Source of the DNA: Giesbergeria sp.
GTDB taxonomy: Bacteria > Pseudomonadota > Gammaproteobacteria > Burkholderiales > Burkholderiaceae_C
Length of the DNA: 46,242 nt
Reading direction: 5' to 3'
Assembly (NCBI RefSeq): GCF_028686475.1
Contig: NZ_JAQUCA010000025.1
Coordinates: 1-46,242, forward strand
The notes under the pieces are model-generated. The model made no database searches, was not told the DNA's origin, and worked only from the letters and a program-made list of their open reading frames with translations. Positions 18,834 to 30,124 of the stretch are shown piece by piece. A program made the translations under genes and the position numbers. The stretch's first letter is position 1, and every line of letters begins with the position of its first letter.

Positions 18834-19280
18834 TTAGCGGCCCAAGACCTGCTCTACCCCCCGATTGGCCAAAGCGTCGGCGCGCTCGTTGCCGGGGTGG
18901 CCGGAATGGCCTTTGACCCAATGCCAAGCAATGCGGTGCTGACCCCCATGCACTAGGGCATCGAGACGCTGCCAGAGTTCCACATTTTTGACGGGTTGCT
19001 TGCTGGCAGTTTTCCAGCCCTTGGCCTTCCAGCCGTGAATCCACTCGGTAATGCCTTGGCGCACATATTGGCTATCAAGGTACAAATCGACTGCACAGGG
19101 GCGTTTGAGCGCCGATAGTGCCTCTATCACCGCCAACAGCTCCATGCGGTTGTTGGTGGTGTTTAATTCGCCGCCGCACAGTTCTTTTTCTGCCGTACCA
19201 GCACACAGCAGCGCCCCCCAGCCACCGGGGCCGGGGTTGCCTTTGCAAGCGCCATCGGTGTAAATTTCAACCTCGTTCAC
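18834..19280 (-). CDS. rnhA: Ribonuclease HI
   Basis: A 148-residue RNase HI degrading the RNA strand of RNA:DNA hybrids (R-loops, Okazaki primers). The acidic catalytic set is visible: D9 in [12 protein letters not shown]47 in [10 protein letters not shown]69 in LYLDSQYV and the final Asp in GNERADALA. The basic handle [20 protein letters not shown] is present. It starts with GTG, which overlaps the TGA stop of the preceding methyltransferase as GTGA, so it is translationally coupled. In E. coli the order mltD-gloB-yafS-rnhA-dnaQ is found; here dnaQ is missing and an RND operon follows. Confidence 0.94.
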   Translation of the reverse strand: MNEVEIYTDGACKGNPGPGGWGALLCAGTAEKELCGGELNTTNNRMELLAVIEALSALKRPCAVDLYLDSQYVRQGITEWIHGWKAKGWKTASKQPVKNVELWQRLDALVHGGQHRIAWHWVKGHSGHPGNERADALANRGVEQVLGR

Positions 19281-20080
19281 GTATTTTTCCTATCAGGGAT
19301 GTTGATGCTGCTGTGCTGCGCCGAGTCGCGGTTGCGGTTAATGGCCGATACCCCCGGCATCGCCGGTGCTGGCCGATGGCGCCATGCAGGCTCTAGCAAG
19401 CGCATACCATGCACGCGCTTGATGGCCACGACAAAATAGCCCGCGCCCAAAATGGGCCAAGCATGGGGACCGAGCCGGTCTAGGCAAGCAAAACGGCGCA
19501 ACCAGCCCTCGGTGCGTAAAGCCGGGCGATAACAGCCAAACTGCATCGCACCGACCTCAAAGCTGAGCAGCTGCAACCAATCGCGCAAACGCCACGGGGC
19601 AATGAATTGGCAATCTTCGGGCAAATACCACGGCCCGCCCCAGCGCTGCAAGCATCGACGCTGGTGCAAGCCCCACAAACTCAGCGGGTTGATACCGCTA
19701 ATCACCACCCGACCCTCGGGCAATAGCACACGCGCTACCTCGCGCAGGGCGGCATGGGGGTCTGGGCTGAGTTCTAGGGTATGTGGCAGCAACACCAAAT
19801 CTAAACTATTATCGGCAAACGGCAGCGCCCCACTGTGCAACACCACATGGGGCGCTGGGCCGGCACCGGGGCCAGCGACAAAAGTGGCCCCAGCTGCGCG
19901 CCAGCGCTGCGGAATCCGACTGCCCTGCAAACCATCGAGCAAGGGCATTCCTATCTGCAAAGCATGGTAGCCAAAAATATCGGCCACGGCAGCATCAAAA
20001 CAACCCTGCTCCCATTGCAACAGATAGCGTCCCGGCGCAGAATCGAACCAATGGTGCAAATCTATAATTTCTGTACTCAT
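19277..20080 (-). CDS. Class I SAM-dependent methyltransferase (YafS-like)
   Basis: A 267-residue protein with a class I methyltransferase fold (methyltransferase type 11). Segments are [52 protein letters not shown] (motif II/post-I region) and [25 protein letters not shown]. The position between gloB and rnhA and the sequence type match E. coli yafS, whose substrate is not established. The glycine-rich SAM loop is weak ([11 protein letters not shown] region). Its ATG (20080-20078) overlaps the gloB ATG as CATG, so each gene's upstream signals lie inside the other's coding sequence. Confidence 0.85.
   Translation of the reverse strand: MSTEIIDLHHWFDSAPGRYLLQWEQGCFDAAVADIFGYHALQIGMPLLDGLQGSRIPQRWRAAGATFVAGPGAGPAPHVVLHSGALPFADNSLDLVLLPHTLELSPDPHAALREVARVLLPEGRVVISGINPLSLWGLHQRRCLQRWGGPWYLPEDCQFIAPWRLRDWLQLLSFEVGAMQFGCYRPALRTEGWLRRFACLDRLGPHAWPILGAGYFVVAIKRVHGMRLLEPAWRHRPAPAMPGVSAINRNRDSAQHSSINIPDRKNT
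20063..20068 (+). promoter_or_regulatory. Consensus -10 (TATAAT) upstream of gloB
   Basis: A perfect TATAAT ends 10 nt before the gloB ATG, inside the 5' coding region of the divergent methyltransferase. It would give a leader of only a few nucleotides. No good -35 is seen at 16-18 nt. Confidence 0.45.
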
Positions 20081-20858
20081 GAATCTGCTACCACTGCCCG
20101 CTTTTTCCGATAACTATATCTGGATGCTGCACGATGCAGGCCAGGCCTTGGTGATTGACCCCGGCGATGCCGCGCCCGTGCTGCAAGCACTAGACCGGCT
20201 AGGCTTGCAGTTGCAGGCCATTCTAGTCACGCACCACCACAGTGACCATGTTGGGGGTATCGCCGCCCTGTGTGCCGCCACCGGTGCCACGGTATATGGC
20301 CCGGCCCGAGAGGCCATGCCCGCAGGCACGCTGCCACTGCACGGCGGCCAACAGGTCAAGGCTTTGGGCTTGTCGTTTGCAGTGCTGGATGTGCCCGGCC
20401 ACACCGCAGGCCACATCGCCTACTACGCCAACGTGCCAGAGCAAGCACCGCTGCTGTTTTGCGGCGATACTTTGTTCTCGGGCGGTTGTGGCCGCTTGTT
20501 TGAGGGCACACCGGCGCAAATGCTGGCCTCCTTAGACGCATTGGCGGCTTTGCCAACCGATACCCGCGTTTGCTGCGCGCACGAATATACGCTGTCCAAC
20601 CTCCAGTTTGCGCGCACAGTCGAGCCTGACAATGCAGAGTTGGCCCAATACCAGCAACAATGCCAAGCCTTGCGCGCCCAGCAGCAACCCACGTTGCCCT
20701 CGCACATCGGCCTAGAGCAGCAAATTAATCCCTTTCTGCGCTGCCGCGTTCCTGCCGTAGCAGCGGCAGCGCAAGCGCAGGCCCCTTCCTCATGTCTTAA
20801 CCCCGATGATGCCGTGGCCGTGCTGGCTACGCTGCGGGAATGGAAAAATAATTTTTAA
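20079..20858 (+). CDS. gloB: Hydroxyacylglutathione hydrolase (glyoxalase II)
   Basis: A 259-residue metallo-beta-lactamase-fold enzyme hydrolysing S-lactoylglutathione to lactate and glutathione in methylglyoxal detoxification. The binuclear metal motif THHHSDHVGG is at 51-60. Further ligands lie in PGHTAGHIAYY and LFCGDTLFSGGCGRLFEGT, and CCAHEYTLSNLQFA follows. The C-terminal glutathione-binding domain ends in INPFLRC...AVLATLREWKNNF. The start matches the family ([15 protein letters not shown]). mltD follows after 2 nt, so the two form one operon. Confidence 0.95.
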   Translation: MNLLPLPAFSDNYIWMLHDAGQALVIDPGDAAPVLQALDRLGLQLQAILVTHHHSDHVGGIAALCAATGATVYGPAREAMPAGTLPLHGGQQVKALGLSFAVLDVPGHTAGHIAYYANVPEQAPLLFCGDTLFSGGCGRLFEGTPAQMLASLDALAALPTDTRVCCAHEYTLSNLQFARTVEPDNAELAQYQQQCQALRAQQQPTLPSHIGLEQQINPFLRCRVPAVAAAAQAQAPSSCLNPDDAVAVLATLREWKNNF

Positions 20859-20860
20859 CA

Positions 20861-22486
20861 ATGCAAATTCTGTCTCTGACCTGCTTGGCCGGTGCCCTGC
20901 TGCTCTCCGGCTGTGCCGCTACCTTGGGCAGCAACCCTGCTACCACTGCCGATGCCGATGGCTCTGCTTGGCAAAACCAAAGTTATAGCGCCCTGAACGC
21001 GGACAAATCTTTACAACCCCTGACCCCGGCCAAAGCAGGCAATGGCAAAGTAGCGCCCCTGTTTACCCCGGCAGACTTGTGGGACCGCATCCGGCGCGGC
21101 TTTGCCATGCCCGATTTAGAGCATGATTTGGTGCAAGACCGCGAACAGTGGTACGCCAACCGCCCCGACTACATGCAGCGCATGACCGAGCGCTCCAGCA
21201 AATATCTTTTCCACATTGTGGAAGAATTAGAACGCCGGGGGATGCCGACCGAGTTGGCCCTGCTGCCCTACATTGAGAGTGCTTTCAATCCGCAAGCGGT
21301 CTCTAGCGCCAAAGCCGCTGGCATGTGGCAATTTATGCCCGCCACCGGCACATATTTTGACCTCAAGCAAAACGTGTTTCGCGATGACCGGCGCGATGTG
21401 TTGGCCTCCACCCGCGCGGCACTGGATTATCTGCAAAAGCTGCACGGCATGTTTGGCGACTGGCACTTGGCCTTGGCCGCCTACAACTGGGGCGAGGGCA
21501 GCGTGGGCCGGGCGATTGCCAAAAATCAAAAAGCCGGTTTGGGCACGCGCTACACCGACCTGAACATGCCCGCCGAAACGCGCATGTATGTGCCCAAATT
21601 GCAGGCCGTCAAAAACATCGTCGCCAACCCCGATGCCTTCAAAACCGAACTGCCGCTGATTGAAAACCACCCCTATTTTCAAACCGTGGACATCAAACGC
21701 GATATTGATGTCGCTTTGGTGGCCAAACTGGCCGGGGTGCGCGAGGCTGATTTTCGGGCGCTCAACCCATCGCACAACAAACCGGTGATTTTGGCCGCTG
21801 GTACGCCACAAATTTTGTTACCCTGGGACAACGCCAAAGTTTTTGAGCGCAACCTAGAGGCACACAACCAAGGCCAATACGCCAGCTGGACGGTCTGGAC
21901 AGTGCCCCAAACCATGAGCGTGGCCGATGCTGCCCAGCGCGCCGGGATGCCCGAGAGCGAGTTACGCGCCCTCAACAACATCCCGCCGCGTATGCTGATT
22001 AAAGCGGGTTCGGCGCTGATGGTGCCGCGCTCGACCACCACACGCGAAGATGTGGCCGAGCATGTGGCCGACAACGGCCATATTGCCCTCACGCCCGAAA
22101 TTGTCACCCGGCGCACCGTAGTGCGCGCTAAAAAGCGTGACACGGTGTTGACGCTGGCGCAGCGCTACCGGGTTAGCCCGGCCAGTGTGGCCGATTGGAA
22201 CGATGTGAAGGCCAAAGCCAGCTTCAAACCCGGCCAAGAAGTGGTGTTGTTTTTGCCAGTCCAGCTCAAAACCAGCGTAGCAGCTGCCACCAGCACAAAG
22301 CAAGACACTTCGGTAGCGAAGAAGACCCCACCTCCTGCCAGCACCACACAAGCCAAAGTGGTTGGCAAACGGGCGGTCATGGCCAAAGAGCGCCCCAGCG
22401 CCAGCACCAGCACCACTACGGCCAAAAAGAAAGAGCCAGTGCGTAAACTGGCCCAAGCGGACATACCCGCCAAGGTACGCCGCTAA
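20861..22486 (+). CDS. mltD: Membrane-bound lytic murein transglycosylase D with LysM repeats
   Basis: A 541-residue exported lipoprotein: the signal ends in the lipobox LLSGC (about 14-18). The SLT/MltD catalytic domain has catalytic Glu139 in LPYIESAFNPQAVS, then AAGMWQFMPATG and ALAAYNWGEGSVGRAI. It cleaves peptidoglycan glycan strands with formation of 1,6-anhydromuramic acid. Two LysM-like peptidoglycan-binding regions follow (about 345-395 and 415-465). A low-complexity Lys/Ala/Thr/Ser tail (about 470-541) is unusual in composition and probably disordered. It begins 2 nt after gloB. A hairpin with a T run follows the stop. Confidence 0.93.
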   Translation: MQILSLTCLAGALLLSGCAATLGSNPATTADADGSAWQNQSYSALNADKSLQPLTPAKAGNGKVAPLFTPADLWDRIRRGFAMPDLEHDLVQDREQWYANRPDYMQRMTERSSKYLFHIVEELERRGMPTELALLPYIESAFNPQAVSSAKAAGMWQFMPATGTYFDLKQNVFRDDRRDVLASTRAALDYLQKLHGMFGDWHLALAAYNWGEGSVGRAIAKNQKAGLGTRYTDLNMPAETRMYVPKLQAVKNIVANPDAFKTELPLIENHPYFQTVDIKRDIDVALVAKLAGVREADFRALNPSHNKPVILAAGTPQILLPWDNAKVFERNLEAHNQGQYASWTVWTVPQTMSVADAAQRAGMPESELRALNNIPPRMLIKAGSALMVPRSTTTREDVAEHVADNGHIALTPEIVTRRTVVRAKKRDTVLTLAQRYRVSPASVADWNDVKAKASFKPGQEVVLFLPVQLKTSVAAATSTKQDTSVAKKTPPPASTTQAKVVGKRAVMAKERPSASTSTTTAKKKEPVRKLAQADIPAKVRR

Positions 22487-22487
22487 G

Positions 22488-22513
22488 AGCGGTGGAGCAG
22501 GCCGCTGGTTTTT
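22488..22513 (+). terminator. Probable intrinsic terminator of gloB-mltD
   Basis: AGCGG (22488-22492), a 9-nt loop and CCGCT (22502-22506), then GG and five T, directly after the mltD stop. The stem is short but GC-rich. The convergent purL ends at 22512, inside it. Confidence 0.5.
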
Positions 22514-25500
22514 AACCCAGCCAACGGCGTGCATTGCGCCACAGGTGCATCCACGGGCTGGCCGCTGTGATGCCACCACTGGCGGCCACGTCCGTCCAGC
22601 TCATTTGCACATTGCGGAACACGCGCTCGGGGTGCGGCATCATGGCGGTAAAGCGGCCATCGGCGGTGGTCACGCCCGTCAGGCCGCCCGCGCTGCCATT
22701 CGGGTTGAAGGGGTAGCGCTCGGTGGCTGCGCCGGTGTTATCCACGTAGCGCATCGCCGCCAGCACTTGGGCCGTGTTGCCACGATGGGCAAAATTGGCA
22801 TAACCCTCGCCGTGCGACACCACAATGGGCAGGCGGCTACCGGCCATGCCCTGCAAGAAGATGCTGGGCGACTCCAACACTTCCACCATGCTGAGGCGGG
22901 CTTCAAAGCGCTCGCTTTGGTTGGTGGTAAAACGTGGCCAATCTTGTGCGCCGGGGATGATGTCGGCCAGTTCGGCAAACATTTGGCAGCCATTGCACAC
23001 GCCCAAGCCAAAGGTGTCGGGGCGGGCAAAGAAGCCTTGGAACTGCTCGGCCAGCACCGGGTTAAAGGTGATGGAACGCGCCCAGCCAATGCCCGCGCCC
23101 AAGGTATCGCCGTAGCTAAAGCCACCGCAGGCCACTACGCCTTGTACATCTTGCAAACGCACACGGCCGGTTTGCAGGTCGGTCATGTGGACATCCACAG
23201 CCTCAAAACCAGCTTCGGTGAAAGCATAGGCCATTTCAACGTGGGAGTTGACCCCCTGCTCACGCAACACGGCCACTTTGGGGCGCGAGAGGTTCAGGAA
23301 CGGCGCTGCCACATTGTCTGCTGGGTCAAACGTCAGATGGACGTGCATACCGGGGTCTTGCGGGTCGCCAGCGGCGGCGTGTTCGGCATCGGCACAGGCG
23401 GGGTTGTCCCGCTGTTGGCAGATTTTCCAGCTCACGCTGTCCCAAACTTGGTGCAGGTCGGCCAGTGGCGCACTGAACACCTCTTTGGCATCGCGCCAAA
23501 TGGACAATTGGCCCTTGCCCGCATCAATGCTAGAGCTGAGTGGACGGGTCTTGCCGATAAAGTGGCTGAATTTGGACAAACCATGCTCGCGCAAGGTTTG
23601 CATCACGGCGTTGCGCTCGGCGGTGCGTACTTGCAACACCACGCCCAATTCTTCGCTGAACAGGGCTTTGAGCGTCAGTTCTTCGCGGCGGGCGCTGACT
23701 TGCTGCGCCCAGTTCTTAGAGTCGCCGGTGTCCATGCGGCTGTCGCTGATGCCGTCGCCTTCTGTGACCAGCATATCCACATTCAAAGCCACACCCACAT
23801 GGCCTGCAAAGGCCATTTCGGCCACGGCAGCCAGCAAACCGCCATCGCTGCGGTCGTGGTAGGCCAAAATTTGGCCTTGGGCGCGCAGGGTGTTGATGGC
23901 CTTGACCAATTGCATCAGGTCTTGGGCATCGTCCAAATCGGGCACCACATCGCCCGATTGGTTCAGCACTTGGCCCAAAATGCTGCCGCCCATGCGGTGC
24001 TGGCCCTTGCCCAAATCGACCAACAGCAGCGTGGTGTCTTCTTCTTGCGCGTTCAGTTGCGGCGTGAGGGTGCCGCGCACATCAGGCAAGGTAGCAAAGG
24101 CGGTGATGATGAGGCTGACGGGCGACACCACTTTATGGCTTTCGCCAGCGTGCTGCCATTGGGTACGCATGGACAGCGAATCTTTGCCCACCGGAATCGA
24201 GATACCCAAGGCGGGGCACAGCTCCATGCCCACGGCTTTTACTGTTTCGTACAGGGCAGCATCTTCGCCCGGCTCGCCACAAGCGGCCATCCAGTTGGCC
24301 GACAATTTGACGCGCGACAACTCCACCGGCGCAGCCAGCAGGTTGGTGATGGCTTCGGCAATCGCCATGCGGCCCGAAGCGGGGGCATCCAAGGCAGCCA
24401 GCGGGGTGCGCTCACCCATCGCCATCGCTTCGCCAGCAAAGCCCTTGAAATCGGCCAGCGTCACGGCGACATCGGCCACCGGAATCTGCCACGGCCCCAC
24501 CATTTGGTCGCGGTGTGTCAGGCCGCCCACAGCGCGGTCACCAATCGTGATAAGGAAGCGTTTGGAAGCCACGGTGGGATGACTCAGCACATCAATGATG
24601 GCTTTTTGCAGATTCACCCCCGTCAGTTCCATCGGCTGGAAGGTGCGCTGCACGGTTTGGACATCGCGGTGCATCTTGGGCGGCTTGCCCAACAACACCG
24701 ACATCGGCATATCCACCGGGAATTTTTGCTCTGCTACCGTGGCAGCGGTATCTTCTAGCACCAGTTGGCGCTGCTCGGTAGCTGTGCCAATCACGGCAAA
24801 CGGGCAACGCTCACGCTCACAGAAGGCGCGGAACTGCTCCAAGGATTCGGGCGCAATGGCCAGCACATAGCGCTCTTGGCTTTCGTTGCTCCAAATTTCT
24901 TTGGGCGACAGGCCAGACTCTTCTAATTGCACCGCACGCAGGTCAAAACGCGCACCGCGTCCGGCATCATTCGTTAGCTCTGGGAAGGCATTGGACAGGC
25001 CGCCCGCGCCCACATCGTGGATTGCCAAAATCGGGTTCTTGTCGCCCTGCGCCCAGCAGTGGTTAATCACTTCTTGGGCGCGGCGCTCAATTTCCGGGTT
25101 GCCGCGCTGCACCGAGTCAAAATCGAGTTCAGCGGCATTCGTGCCGGTGGCCATCGAGCTGGCCGCACTGCCACCCATGCCAATCCGCATCCCCGGCCCA
25201 CCGAGTTGAATCAACAGCGAACCAGCAGGAAATTCGATTTTTTGCGTTTGCTCGGCATCAATTACACCCAAGCCACCGGCAATCATGATGGGCTTGTGGT
25301 AGCCGCGCTGCACACCGGCCACGGTTTGCTCGTATTCGCGGAAATAACCAGCCAAGTTGGGGCGGCCAAACTCGTTGTTAAAGGCGGCGCCGCCCAGCGG
25401 GCCTTCGACCATGATTTGCAGCGGGCTGGCGATATGGCCGGGTTTGCCACCTGCTTGGTCAGAAGCGCCGTCCCAAAGTTTGGACACGGTAAAGCCGGTC

Positions 25501-26525
25501 AGACCCGCTTTGGGTTTGGAGCCACGCCCAGTAGCGCCCTCATCGCGGATTTCGCCGCCCGCGCCAGTAGAGGCACCGGGGAAGGGCGAAATCGCTGTCG
25601 GGTGGTTGTGCGTTTCTACCTTCATCAGCACATGGTGCGTGGCCGGCTCTTTTTGGTAGCTGTTGGCATCGCCTTGCATCCGGGCCACAAAGCGCTCGAC
25701 CACACTGCCTTCCATGATGGAGGCATTGTCAGAATAGGCCACCACGGTGTGTTGTGGGGCCAGTTGGTGCGTGTTGCGAATCATCGCAAACAGGCTTTTG
25801 TCTTGGGTTTGCCCATCAATGGTGAATTGGGCATTAAAAATTTTGTGGCGGCAGTGTTCGCTGTTGGCCTGCGCGAACATCATCAGCTCCACATCGGTCG
25901 GGTTGCGCTGCAAGCCTTGGAAGGCGTTGACCAAGTAGTCGATTTCGTCCTCGGCCAGCGCCAGCCCCCATTGCTTATTGGCGGCGATGAGTGCTGCTCG
26001 GCCACCGCCCAGCACATCCACACGCTCCATCGGTTGGGCAGGCAGCTCAGTAAACAGGGCTTGCGCGGCGCTTAAATCCATCACCACCGATTCGGTCATG
26101 CGGTCGTGCAGCAAAGCGGCCACTTGCTGGAGCTGCTCGGCATTCAGGCTGGGCTTGCTCAGCAGGCCAGACTGCAAGGTGAGGTGGTATTCGGTCACGC
26201 GCTCAATGCGGCGCACGGCCAAACCACAATTGTGGGCAATGTCGGTGGCTTTAGAGGCCCAAGGCGAGACCGTGCCCAAGCGCGGCGTGACCATCAGGGC
26301 CGCGCCATCGGTGGGGCCAGCATAAGGCTCACCATAGGTGAGCAAGGCGGTCAGGCGCTCTAGGGTGTCTGGCGCGGGGGCCGCATCGGTAGCCACCAGA
26401 TGGACAAAGCGTGCGCCAATGGTTGCAATTTTGGGGTGGATGGCTTGGAGCGCGGGCAAAAGTTGCTGGGCGCGGAAGGGGCTGAGGGCATTAGCGCCCG
26501 CAAGCGTGGTGGTATGCAAGGTCAC
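22512..26525 (-). CDS. purL: Phosphoribosylformylglycinamidine synthase (single-chain)
   Basis: About 1337 residues, the large fused PurL catalysing step 4 of purine biosynthesis: FGAR + glutamine + ATP to FGAM. The synthetase part includes [38 protein letters not shown] and [10 protein letters not shown]. The C-terminal glutamine amidotransferase includes [12 protein letters not shown], the nucleophile Cys in [12 protein letters not shown] and the triad His in [10 protein letters not shown] place the start at GTG 26525 ([15 protein letters not shown]), which matches homologous N-termini. The ATG at 26585 would add 20 residues of non-conserved sequence and coincides with a TAAAAT -10-like hexamer (complement 26589-26584). 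It diverges from map. Confidence 0.94.
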   Translation of the reverse strand: MTLHTTTLAGANALSPFRAQQLLPALQAIHPKIATIGARFVHLVATDAAPAPDTLERLTALLTYGEPYAGPTDGAALMVTPRLGTVSPWASKATDIAHNCGLAVRRIERVTEYHLTLQSGLLSKPSLNAEQLQQVAALLHDRMTESVVMDLSAAQALFTELPAQPMERVDVLGGGRAALIAANKQWGLALAEDEIDYLVNAFQGLQRNPTDVELMMFAQANSEHCRHKIFNAQFTIDGQTQDKSLFAMIRNTHQLAPQHTVVAYSDNASIMEGSVVERFVARMQGDANSYQKEPATHHVLMKVETHNHPTAISPFPGASTGAGGEIRDEGATGRGSKPKAGLTGFTVSKLWDGASDQAGGKPGHIASPLQIMVEGPLGGAAFNNEFGRPNLAGYFREYEQTVAGVQRGYHKPIMIAGGLGVIDAEQTQKIEFPAGSLLIQLGGPGMRIGMGGSAASSMATGTNAAELDFDSVQRGNPEIERRAQEVINHCWAQGDKNPILAIHDVGAGGLSNAFPELTNDAGRGARFDLRAVQLEESGLSPKEIWSNESQERYVLAIAPESLEQFRAFCERERCPFAVIGTATEQRQLVLEDTAATVAEQKFPVDMPMSVLLGKPPKMHRDVQTVQRTFQPMELTGVNLQKAIIDVLSHPTVASKRFLITIGDRAVGGLTHRDQMVGPWQIPVADVAVTLADFKGFAGEAMAMGERTPLAALDAPASGRMAIAEAITNLLAAPVELSRVKLSANWMAACGEPGEDAALYETVKAVGMELCPALGISIPVGKDSLSMRTQWQHAGESHKVVSPVSLIITAFATLPDVRGTLTPQLNAQEEDTTLLLVDLGKGQHRMGGSILGQVLNQSGDVVPDLDDAQDLMQLVKAINTLRAQGQILAYHDRSDGGLLAAVAEMAFAGHVGVALNVDMLVTEGDGISDSRMDTGDSKNWAQQVSARREELTLKALFSEELGVVLQVRTAERNAVMQTLREHGLSKFSHFIGKTRPLSSSIDAGKGQLSIWRDAKEVFSAPLADLHQVWDSVSWKICQQRDNPACADAEHAAAGDPQDPGMHVHLTFDPADNVAAPFLNLSRPKVAVLREQGVNSHVEMAYAFTEAGFEAVDVHMTDLQTGRVRLQDVQGVVACGGFSYGDTLGAGIGWARSITFNPVLAEQFQGFFARPDTFGLGVCNGCQMFAELADIIPGAQDWPRFTTNQSERFEARLSMVEVLESPSIFLQGMAGSRLPIVVSHGEGYANFAHRGNTAQVLAAMRYVDNTGAATERYPFNPNGSAGGLTGVTTADGRFTAMMPHPERVFRNVQMSWTDVAASGGITAASPWMHLWRNARRWLG

Positions 26526-26638
26526 GTTGGCGGCCTGGTTGGGTAAATGATGGGCAGGCTGGACAGCGCCAGCAGAAGCGGCCATTTTACCGGCCCACCC
26601 CGGCCCAAGCCCCCGCTGTGGGCAATGGCAAAGGGCAA

Positions 26639-26647
26639 TGGGATAAT
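26639..26647 (+). promoter_or_regulatory. Candidate extended -10 for map
   Basis: TG-G-GATAAT (26639-26647) is an extended -10 element that ends 9 nt before the map ATG. No Shine-Dalgarno is present, so the message would be leaderless or nearly so. No clear -35, as expected for extended -10 promoters. Confidence 0.4.
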
Positions 26648-26656
26648 CACGGGCCT

Positions 26657-27472
26657 ATGAGCATCACCATTAAAACGGGCCCAGAAATCGACGCGATGCG
26701 CCGGGCCTGCCGTCTGGCCTCTGAAGTGCTGGACACCATCGCGCCACACATCCGCCCCGGCATCACCACCCTAGAAATTGACCGCATCGGTGCCGAGTGC
26801 ATGGCGCGCCAAGGCACCAAATCGGCCACCATTGGCTACCAGCCAGCGGGTTATCCGCCCTATCCGGCCTCTTTGTGTACCTCGGTCAACCATGTGGTGT
26901 GCCACGGCATCCCGAACGACAAGCCCCTGAAAAAGGGCGACATTGTGAATGTGGATGTCACCGTGATTACCGACGACGGCTGGTATGGTGACAGCAGCCG
27001 CATGTACCTGATTGGCGAGTGTTCGGTTGCCGCCAAACGCCTGTGCGCCCTGACTTATGAAGCGATGTGGATTGGTATTTTGCAAGTGCGTCCCGGTGCG
27101 CGCTTGGGTGATATTGGCCATGCCATCCAAAAGTTTGCCGAAGGCCACTACCTAACCGTTGTGCGCGAGTTTTGCGGCCACGGCATTGGGCAAAATTTTC
27201 ACGAAGAACCCCAAGTGCTGCACTATGGCCGCCCCGGTACTTTAGAAGAACTCAAGCCCGGCATGATTTTTACCATCGAGCCGATGCTCAATGCAGGCAA
27301 GCGCGACATCAAAGAACTGGGCAACGATGGCTGGACTATCATCACCAAAGACCGTAGCTTATCGGCCCAATGGGAGCATACCGTGCTGGTTACACCTACC
27401 GGCTACGAAGTGCTGACCCTGTCTGAAGGCTACCCAGCGCTGCCCGACTTCGTCAAAGCCACCTGCACCTAG
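26657..27472 (+). CDS. map: Methionine aminopeptidase, type I
   Basis: A 271-residue type Ia enzyme removing the initiator methionine from nascent proteins. The pita-bread fold ligands are visible: [24 protein letters not shown] (two Asp), [21 protein letters not shown] (His), MIFTIEPML (Glu) and [11 protein letters not shown] (Glu). The N-terminus [20 protein letters not shown] and the length are standard. ATG 26657 is chosen over an upstream in-frame start at 26618 because the extension has no family character and a -10 lies within it. It is followed by glnD on the same strand after 61 bp. Confidence 0.95.
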   Translation: MSITIKTGPEIDAMRRACRLASEVLDTIAPHIRPGITTLEIDRIGAECMARQGTKSATIGYQPAGYPPYPASLCTSVNHVVCHGIPNDKPLKKGDIVNVDVTVITDDGWYGDSSRMYLIGECSVAAKRLCALTYEAMWIGILQVRPGARLGDIGHAIQKFAEGHYLTVVREFCGHGIGQNFHEEPQVLHYGRPGTLEELKPGMIFTIEPMLNAGKRDIKELGNDGWTIITKDRSLSAQWEHTVLVTPTGYEVLTLSEGYPALPDFVKATCT

Positions 27473-27520
27473 GCCACACCGCGCACAGTTCTTGCATGGT
27501 TGGGTGTTTTTTGTTTCTTG

Positions 27521-27526
27521 CAAAAT
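27521..27526 (+). promoter_or_regulatory. Candidate -10 (CAAAAT) for a leaderless glnD transcript
   Basis: CAAAAT ends exactly 7 nt before the glnD ATG and no Shine-Dalgarno is present. The spacing matches that of lgt, rlmD and the 9.5-kb lipoprotein gene. The -35 is unclear (TTGGGT at a 15-nt spacing). Confidence 0.35.
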
Positions 27527-27533
27527 ACCCGCC

Positions 27534-30116
27534 ATGACTGAACTGCAAGCCCTGCGCGAACGCTATCGCCACGATAAAGCCGAGCTGCTGGCCACGCTGG
27601 CCGCCTCGCAAGCCTCTACCCGTGGCATCCATACCCATTTGCGCGCTTTGGCGCGGATTGTCGATAGTTTGCTCACGCAGCTGTGGCAGCGCGCCGCTTT
27701 GCCCGACAACATGGCCTTGGTGGCTGTGGGCGGTTTTGGCCGGGGCGAGTTGTTTCCACATTCGGATGTCGATGTCTTGCTGCTCTTGCCCGACAGCGAC
27801 ACCGCCACCACGCAGCGCCCCGCGATTGAAGCCTTTATCAGCAGCTGCTGGGATGTGGGGCTAGAAATTGGCTCCAGCGTCCGCACGGTGGCCGAATGCA
27901 CCTCTGAAGCAGCGCAAGATGTGACGGTGCAAACCTCGTTGTTGGAAGCGCGCCTGTTGTGCGGCCATGCAGCCCTGTTTAGCGAGTTCCAACAGCAATA
28001 CCGCGCCCACTTAGACCCCAAAGCCTTCTTGATTGCCAAAACGCTGGAGATGCGCCAGCGCCACAACAAATACGACAACACCCCCTACGCCTTAGAACCC
28101 AATTGCAAAGAATCGCCCGGCAGTTTGCGCGATTTGCAAACCGTGCTGTGGGTAGCGCGGGCCGCTGGACTAGGCCAAAGCTGGAAAGAACTGGCGCGCA
28201 GTGGCTTGGCCACGGTGTTTGAACTGCGCCAACTCCTGCGTAACGAAGCCCTGCTGTCTTTGGTGCGCGCGCGCTTGCACGCCATTGCCGGGCGACGTGA
28301 AGACCGCCTCGTGTTTGATTTGCAAACCGCTGTGGCCGAATCGTTTGGCTACCGCTCCGAGGCCCCCGATGGCAGCGGCCTGCCCCTGCGCGCCAGCGAA
28401 GCCCTGATGCGCCGCTATTACTGGGCCGCCAAAGCCGTGACGCAGTTGTGCCAAATTTTGCTGCTGAACATTGAAGAGCGCCTCAACCCGTCTGACCACG
28501 CCCCCCGGCCCATCAACGCCCGCTTTTTAGACAAAGCGGGCATGATAGAAATTGCCAGCGACGACCTGTACCAGCGCGATCCGCACGCCATCTTAGAAAC
28601 CTTTTTGCTGTATCAAACTTCGGCCGGTTTGCAGCACCTCTCGGCGCGCACCCTGCGTGCTTTGTACCGGGCGCGCAGCGTGATGGATGGGGCTTTTCGG
28701 CGTGACCCCGTGAACCGGGCTGCCTTTTTGCGTATCCTGCAACAGCCAGCAGGCATCACCCACGCCATGCGGCTGATGAACCAAACCTCGGTGCTGGGGC
28801 GCTACCTGTGGTCTTTTCGGCGCATTGTTGGCCAGATGCAGCACGACTTGTTCCACGTCTATACCGTGGACCAGCACATCCTGATGGTGCTACGCAATGT
28901 GCGCCGCTTCTTTATGGCGGACCACGCGCACGAATACCCGTTTTGCTCGCAATTGGCCGCCGGTTGGGACAAACCTTGGATTTTGTACGTGGCAGCGCTG
29001 TTCCACGACATCGGCAAGGGCCGGGGTGGCGACCACTCCCAAATTGGCGCCGTGGTGGCGCGGCGCTTTTGCCGCCAGCATGGCATCGCCTGCGAAGATG
29101 CCCAGTTGATTGAGTTTGTAGTGCGCGAACACCTCACCATGAGCCAAGTAGCACAAAAGCAAGACCTGAGCGACCCCGATGTGATTGGGGCTTTTGCCCA
29201 GCGTGTGGGCAACGAGCGCTACCTCACAGCGCTGTACCTGCTCACGGTGGCCGATATTCGCGGCACCAGCCCCAAAGTCTGGAACGCCTGGAAAGGCAAA
29301 CTGCTAGAAGACCTCTACCGCGCCACCTTGCGTACCTTGGGTGGCCGCGCCCCCGATGCCGCCGCTGAAATTGAAGCACGCAAACGCGAAGCCTTGGTGC
29401 TGCTGGCGCTGGTGGCGCAACCGTTTGAATCGCATAAAAAACTCTGGGATACGCTCGATGTGAGCTACTTTATGCGCCACGAAGCCGCCGACATCGCTTG
29501 GCACACGCGCCACCTGTCGCGCTATGTGGGCAACGAGCGCCCCGTGGTGCGCGCGCGCCAATCTTTGGCCGGTGAAGGCTTGCAAGTGCTGGTCTATGCC
29601 CCTGACCAGCCCGACCTGTTCGCCCGCATTTGTGGCTATTTTGACCGGGCAGGTTTTAGCATTTTGGATGCACGCGTACACACGGCGCGCAACGGCTATG
29701 CCCTCGATACCTTCCAAGTGGTGGCCACCTTGCAACCGGGCCACTACCGCGAGTTGACGCACATGGTAGAAAGCGACCTAGGCCAAGCCCTGCAAGCCAG
29801 CGGCCCCCTGCCCGAGCCAGGGCGCAAGCGCCTGTCACGGCGTGCCAAGAGTTTTCCGATAGCGCCGCGCGTCACGCTGCACCCCGACGAAAAAGCCCAG
29901 CGTTGGCTGTTGGCCATCTCGGCCAGTGACCGCGCTGGTTTGCTCTACTTGGTAACGCGCGTGTTGGCCCGCCACGGCCTGAGCGTGCAATTGGCCAAAG
30001 TCAGTACCTTGGGCGAACGGGTCGAAGACACCTTTCTGGTCGAAGGCCCCGAATTGCAGCACAGCGCGCGCCAAATTGCCATCGAAACCGAACTCCTCCA
30101 AGCCCTATCGGATTAA
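27534..30116 (+). CDS. glnD: [Protein-PII] uridylyltransferase / uridylyl-removing enzyme
   Basis: An 860-residue bifunctional nitrogen sensor that uridylylates PII proteins when glutamine is low and removes UMP when glutamine is high. The nucleotidyltransferase motif [15 protein letters not shown] is at 66-80. The HD hydrolase motif [14 protein letters not shown] is near 490, with YTVDQHILM upstream. Two C-terminal ACT domains bind glutamine: [20 protein letters not shown] (about 685-704) and [20 protein letters not shown] (about 795-814). All four domains appear intact. The start [12 protein letters not shown] fits the family. No glnB is nearby. Confidence 0.95.
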   Translation: MTELQALRERYRHDKAELLATLAASQASTRGIHTHLRALARIVDSLLTQLWQRAALPDNMALVAVGGFGRGELFPHSDVDVLLLLPDSDTATTQRPAIEAFISSCWDVGLEIGSSVRTVAECTSEAAQDVTVQTSLLEARLLCGHAALFSEFQQQYRAHLDPKAFLIAKTLEMRQRHNKYDNTPYALEPNCKESPGSLRDLQTVLWVARAAGLGQSWKELARSGLATVFELRQLLRNEALLSLVRARLHAIAGRREDRLVFDLQTAVAESFGYRSEAPDGSGLPLRASEALMRRYYWAAKAVTQLCQILLLNIEERLNPSDHAPRPINARFLDKAGMIEIASDDLYQRDPHAILETFLLYQTSAGLQHLSARTLRALYRARSVMDGAFRRDPVNRAAFLRILQQPAGITHAMRLMNQTSVLGRYLWSFRRIVGQMQHDLFHVYTVDQHILMVLRNVRRFFMADHAHEYPFCSQLAAGWDKPWILYVAALFHDIGKGRGGDHSQIGAVVARRFCRQHGIACEDAQLIEFVVREHLTMSQVAQKQDLSDPDVIGAFAQRVGNERYLTALYLLTVADIRGTSPKVWNAWKGKLLEDLYRATLRTLGGRAPDAAAEIEARKREALVLLALVAQPFESHKKLWDTLDVSYFMRHEAADIAWHTRHLSRYVGNERPVVRARQSLAGEGLQVLVYAPDQPDLFARICGYFDRAGFSILDARVHTARNGYALDTFQVVATLQPGHYRELTHMVESDLGQALQASGPLPEPGRKRLSRRAKSFPIAPRVTLHPDEKAQRWLLAISASDRAGLLYLVTRVLARHGLSVQLAKVSTLGERVEDTFLVEGPELQHSARQIAIETELLQALSD

Positions 30117-30124
30117 AGCGCCAT

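Noticed and set aside
22362-24758. 798-codon open frame on the plus strand opposite purL
   Set aside because: It lies entirely antisense to a clearly conserved PurL and reads as His/Gln/Gly-rich sequence without domains. Long antisense frames are expected from the codon bias here.
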